Positions 61,847 through 64,000 of a DNA stretch of 64,000 nt are shown here, piece after piece. The translations under genes and the position numbers were made by a program. The notes under the pieces were generated by a model. That model ran no database searches. It saw only the letters and a program-made list of their open reading frames with translations, and was not told the DNA's origin. The stretch is from CAYVAP01 sp964343195 (GTDB lineage: Bacteria; Bacteroidota; Bacteroidia; J057): NCBI GenBank assembly GCA_964343195.1, contig CAYFIR010000001.1:124001-188000 (forward strand), in the 5' to 3' direction. Every line of letters begins with the position of its first letter. The stretch's first letter is position 1.

Positions 61847-61889
61847 GAAAAAATATGACAACCAGGAAAATTTATCCTGATTGTCATAT
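61847..61889 (-). terminator. Terminator of the second YqaE/Pmp3-like gene, separated from it by repeat copy E
   Basis: On the minus strand ATATGACAATCAGGA (61889-61875) pairs with TCCTGGTTGTCATAT (61867-61853), one mismatch, followed by T bases. It is the same type as the terminator of copy 1 (both contain TGACA/TGTCA arms). Here it is 148 bases from the stop codon instead of 35, because repeat copy E lies between. Confidence 0.75.
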
Positions 61890-61930
61890 CTGATACTAAA
61901 ATAGCTCTCTGGCTATTTCTAACTCTACTG

Positions 61931-62041
61931 CTAGTCCTGCGGAATTAAGTAATTATTCATTCGAAATTCGTATAAAATGCTAACCAGCAGCATTTTCAGC
62001 TACGAACTAGCGACTCCGAACTTCGAACTCATCCCACTAGT
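61931..62041 (-). repeat. Intergenic repeat element, copy E, with 5-bp direct repeats
   Basis: Shortest copy. Read on the minus strand: TGGGATGAGTTCGAAG, TCGTAGCTGAAAATGCTGC, TGGTTAGCATTTTATACG, AATTTCGAATG and CTTAATTCCGCAGG. CTAGT occurs at both ends (61931-61935 and 62037-62041). The left border contains the stop codon (62039-62037) of the second YqaE-like gene. The conserved end points to copy 1 of the YqaE-like gene. The hairpin-bearing block of copies A-C is missing. Confidence 0.8.
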
Positions 62042-62483
62042 AGTAGCTGTTCATCTTGATGAAGGCGTGGATTACGCCAGGAAGCCAGCCCAGCAGAGTC
62101 AGCACGAGGTTGATGATCCAGTCAGACCCACTAAAGCCCGTGATAACTCCAATCGCAATCCAGCCAAGGCCAAGGATCGCAAGTACGATATACAGGCCTT
62201 TGCTGATACCGCTATCATTTGGATTCATCTGCTTTTTAACCAGACGTTGAGCGGCACGCAACTGAAGAGCTTCGCGGATAGACAGACGCTCACCAGTTAT
62301 TTTGCGGGCATCTCTGGGAGAAAGAGATACAAACTCCTCGGCACTCAGAGAAGTGAAATCACCTGATAGAGCGCTGATTTCAGGCTGATCGCCCATTGCC
62401 TCAGCCCAGCTGATGGCACGAGAAGAAGCAAAGCTGCTCAAGGAAAGTCCGAGCAGCAGAGAGAGGGTTACTAAATACTTCAT
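62037..62483 (-). CDS. YqaE/Pmp3-family membrane protein with exported N-terminal extension (copy 2)
   Basis: 148 aa, the same length as copy 1. Signal peptide (MKYLVTLSLLLGLSLSSFASS), extension LSPRDARKITGERLSIREALQLRAAQRLVKKQMNP, then the Pmp3 helices (YIVLAILGLGWIAIGVI; IINLVLTLLGWLPGVIHAFI). Tandem duplicate of the gene at 61239, differing mainly in the N-terminal half and in the loop between helices. Its stop codon is at the border of repeat copy E. Membrane protein at the inner membrane; role not known. Confidence 0.85.
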   Translation of the reverse strand: MKYLVTLSLLLGLSLSSFASSRAISWAEAMGDQPEISALSGDFTSLSAEEFVSLSPRDARKITGERLSIREALQLRAAQRLVKKQMNPNDSGISKGLYIVLAILGLGWIAIGVITGFSGSDWIINLVLTLLGWLPGVIHAFIKMNSYY

Positions 62484-62610
62484 AACAGAAGGTTAAATGG
62501 AAATGATTGACTAATTCTATACAAGCTAATAAATTGTTTTCAACATTAGTACAAGGATTAGAAATAAATTTCGGATAAAACCCTCCTGTCCTTTTCCTGT
62601 ATGAAGTAGA

Positions 62611-62657
62611 ATGGCCTGGATTTAAGGGAAGATGGTACTCCCTTAAATCCAGGCCAT
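62611..62657. terminator. Strong 19-bp hairpin downstream of the small membrane protein gene
   Basis: ATGGCCTGGATTTAAGGGA (62611-62629) with its perfect complement at 62639-62657 and a 9-base loop. It lies 43 bases after the stop of the minus-strand gene at 62700. No T run follows it on the minus strand, so termination is likely but not typical. Confidence 0.65.
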
Positions 62658-62699
62658 AAGGCATTAAAAAGCTTTATTCAACGGCTTTGAGCCATATGC

Positions 62700-63116
62700 T
62701 TAGGCTTCTTCGATAAGCCACATGATCAGCAGATAAGTAGCATAAAGTGCTGCGGCAGTACTAAGCACGTAAGCCAGTAGGCCGATAATTCCACCCAGTC
62801 CGATACCAGACAGAACGACAGAAAGAATAGTACCCACAATGCTAATGGCAACTGCGATACCGTACCAGATCAGGGCCTTTTTGAGTCCTTCAGGAAGGTC
62901 CATGCCACGACGCTCGGAACGCTCCATGCGACGCTGCATTCGCTCAGCACGGCGTTGCTCACGCTTGCTCATCTGAGTCTCTGAAGAGCTAGTCTCTTCT
63001 ACCTGTGGCTTTTCTGCTACGGGTACCAGGGCACTGGTAGAGGCGGCGATGGCGTTGGGAGCCCCGAGGACAACCGCGAATATTACTAACAGGCTGAAAA
63101 GTAGTGTTTTGTTCAT
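62700..63116 (-). CDS. Small hypothetical membrane protein with basic coiled stretch (138 aa)
   Basis: Not recognised. Signal peptide (MNKTLLFSLLVIFAVVLGAPNAIA), an acidic Ser/Glu stretch, then a strongly basic helix (SKREQRRAERMQRRMERSERRGM, about residues 50-72), and two hydrophobic helices rich in Gly (IWYGIAVAISIVGTILSVVLSGIGLGG; LLAYVLSTAAALYATYLLIMWL). The layout (signal peptide, charged linker, two C-terminal helices) is like that of the YqaE-type neighbours, although the sequence differs. It is read in the same direction, upstream of them. Confidence 0.65.
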   Translation of the reverse strand: MNKTLLFSLLVIFAVVLGAPNAIAASTSALVPVAEKPQVEETSSSETQMSKREQRRAERMQRRMERSERRGMDLPEGLKKALIWYGIAVAISIVGTILSVVLSGIGLGGIIGLLAYVLSTAAALYATYLLIMWLIEEA

Positions 63117-63222
63117 ACCAAAAGATTTAGTTTAGATGATTGAAGAGATTGATAGTTGAAAAATAACAATAGCTTAGTCGAATTCAAGCAATTAGAGCAC
63201 AAAAATACTGTCAAAACAAGAG

Positions 63223-64000
63223 ATGGAAACCCACAATCTAGGTACAAGCGGGCTACTCGTTACCAAACTGGGTCTGGGGCTGGCTGCCCTGGGGAGACCA
63301 GGTTACATCAACCTGAAGCACCATGAAGACCTTCCTGAGGGCTATAGGGTTGCAGAGATGGAGAGGCAAACCCACCAGGTGCTGGATGCCGCTTACGACG
63401 CTGGCATCCGATATATTGATGCCGCCCGGTCCTATGGACGGGCAGAGTCCTTCCTCGAAACCTGGCTACAGGCCCGGAAACTCAAACCAGGTCATGTGAC
63501 CATAGGCTCCAAATGGGGCTATACCTACACCGCTGACTGGCAGGTAGAAGTAGCTCATCATGAAATCAAGGACCATAGCCTGAACCAGCTGCAACGGCAG
63601 TGGACCGAAAGCCGGAACCATCTGGGTCAGCACCTGAAGCTGTACCAGATCCACTCGGCTACGCTGGAAACAGGTGTATTAGAAGATACAGAAGTGTTAA
63701 ACTTTTTGGCTCACCTGAAGCGAGAAAAAGTGATGATTGGCCTTTCGCTCAGTGGAGCAGGGCAAAACAAGACCTTGAAAAAGGCACTTGACATAGAAAT
63801 TGACGGAGTCAAATTGTTTAATTCAGTTCAGGCTACCTGGAATGTGCTCGAGAGAGGGGCTGAAGAACAGCTCATGGAGGCACATAAGTCGGGCCTGGGG
63901 GTGATTCTCAAAGAGGTGCTGGCCAATGGCCGTCTTACGGCAAGAAACGGGCTACCCTGGGATCAAAGGATGATCATGAAGTGGCAGGAGATGGCTGAAA
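63223..64000 (+). CDS. Aldo/keto reductase (5' part; 3' end outside window)
   Basis: 259 codons from ATG 63223 (METHNLGTSGLLVTKLGLGLAALG), open to the window end. The AKR active-site tetrad is visible: Asp66 and Tyr71 (YIDAARSYG), Lys97 (GSKWGY) and His144 (YQIHS). The TIM-barrel order fits AKR enzymes that reduce carbonyl groups with NADPH. The (R)YIDAARSYG form with MIGLSLSGAGQ is like the YdhF/AKR groups of broad substrate range. The substrate is not known. It is divergent from the small membrane protein gene, with 106 bases between starts. Confidence 0.9.
   Translation, partial: METHNLGTSGLLVTKLGLGLAALGRPGYINLKHHEDLPEGYRVAEMERQTHQVLDAAYDAGIRYIDAARSYGRAESFLETWLQARKLKPGHVTIGSKWGYTYTADWQVEVAHHEIKDHSLNQLQRQWTESRNHLGQHLKLYQIHSATLETGVLEDTEVLNFLAHLKREKVMIGLSLSGAGQNKTLKKALDIEIDGVKLFNSVQATWNVLERGAEEQLMEAHKSGLGVILKEVLANGRLTARNGLPWDQRMIMKWQEMAE

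Noticed and set aside
1..64000. tRNA, rRNA, CRISPR arrays or prophage genes
   Set aside because: No cloverleaf with TTCGA-type arm, no regularly spaced direct repeats of CRISPR length and no phage structural genes were found by eye in the gaps.

Overview
The window looks like a chromosomal segment of a Bacteroidota bacterium, most likely of the Saprospiria (Lewinella or Phaeodactylibacter type). The evidence is indirect but consistent. Four exported proteins end in type IX secretion (T9SS) sorting domains, and a CarboxypepD_reg/DUF5686 outer-membrane protein, an SBBP-repeat protein and an MnmD are present. There are many SPII lipoproteins, starts mostly lack Shine-Dalgarno sequences, and some start regions carry TAnnTTTG-like elements. 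GC content is near balanced. No rRNA, tRNA, CRISPR array, prophage or transposase gene was seen.

Layout. 1-3.7 kb: 3' end of guaB with its terminator, a small membrane protein, ispH (plant/cyanobacterial-length form) and an M23 lipoprotein. 3.7-10.5 kb: three minus-strand genes for a membrane protein, a DUF5686 protein and a giant propeller/Ig/vWA protein. 10.5-20.8 kb: TPR protein, glycosyltransferase, NlpC/P60, DUF4286, a PrcB-like lipoprotein overlapping an M48 protease, a membrane-anchored spermidine-synthase-like protein, a 5'-nucleotidase lipoprotein and an orphan LytTR regulator. 20.9-29.1 kb: isoaspartyl peptidase, NhaC-type antiporter with an exported N-terminal domain, and two divergent T9SS cargo genes, one a subtilase with polyglycine linkers. 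29.2-33.9 kb: a co-directional cluster of five mostly unrecognised genes with an envelope character. 34-41.3 kb: hypothetical protein, pyridoxal-kinase-like protein, EEP nuclease/phosphatase, SirB1-type transglutaminase-like protein, DUF4129, SpoIIM, RDD and a MarR regulator. 41.5-44.2 kb: dnaX split by a ten-adenine tract, then mnmD. 44.6-59.4 kb: SBBP/T9SS protein, fabG divergent from an acyl-ACP thioesterase, a lipoprotein, htpG, M23 peptidase, rluD-like gene, methyltransferase, PCD, TlpA-like protein and a PhoD/T9SS phosphatase. 59.4-64 kb: thioredoxin-like protein, DUF2752, two paralogous YqaE/Pmp3 proteins, a small membrane protein and the 5' part of an aldo/keto reductase.

How the genes relate. 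Most are housekeeping or envelope genes in short transcription units; no large dedicated pathway is visible. Coupled groups supported by overlap or spacing are PrcB-like/M48, SpoIIM/DUF4129 (GTGA overlap), the 29.2-33.9 kb cluster, and fabG with the thioesterase, which share a divergent control region.

Two things stand out. First, dnaX appears to make a short gamma and a long tau subunit by slippage on a ten-adenine run. Second, five copies of an unnamed intergenic element of about 110-245 bp share a conserved end, point towards the next gene in all five cases, often start exactly at a stop codon, and in three cases are flanked by short direct repeats that look like target-site duplications.
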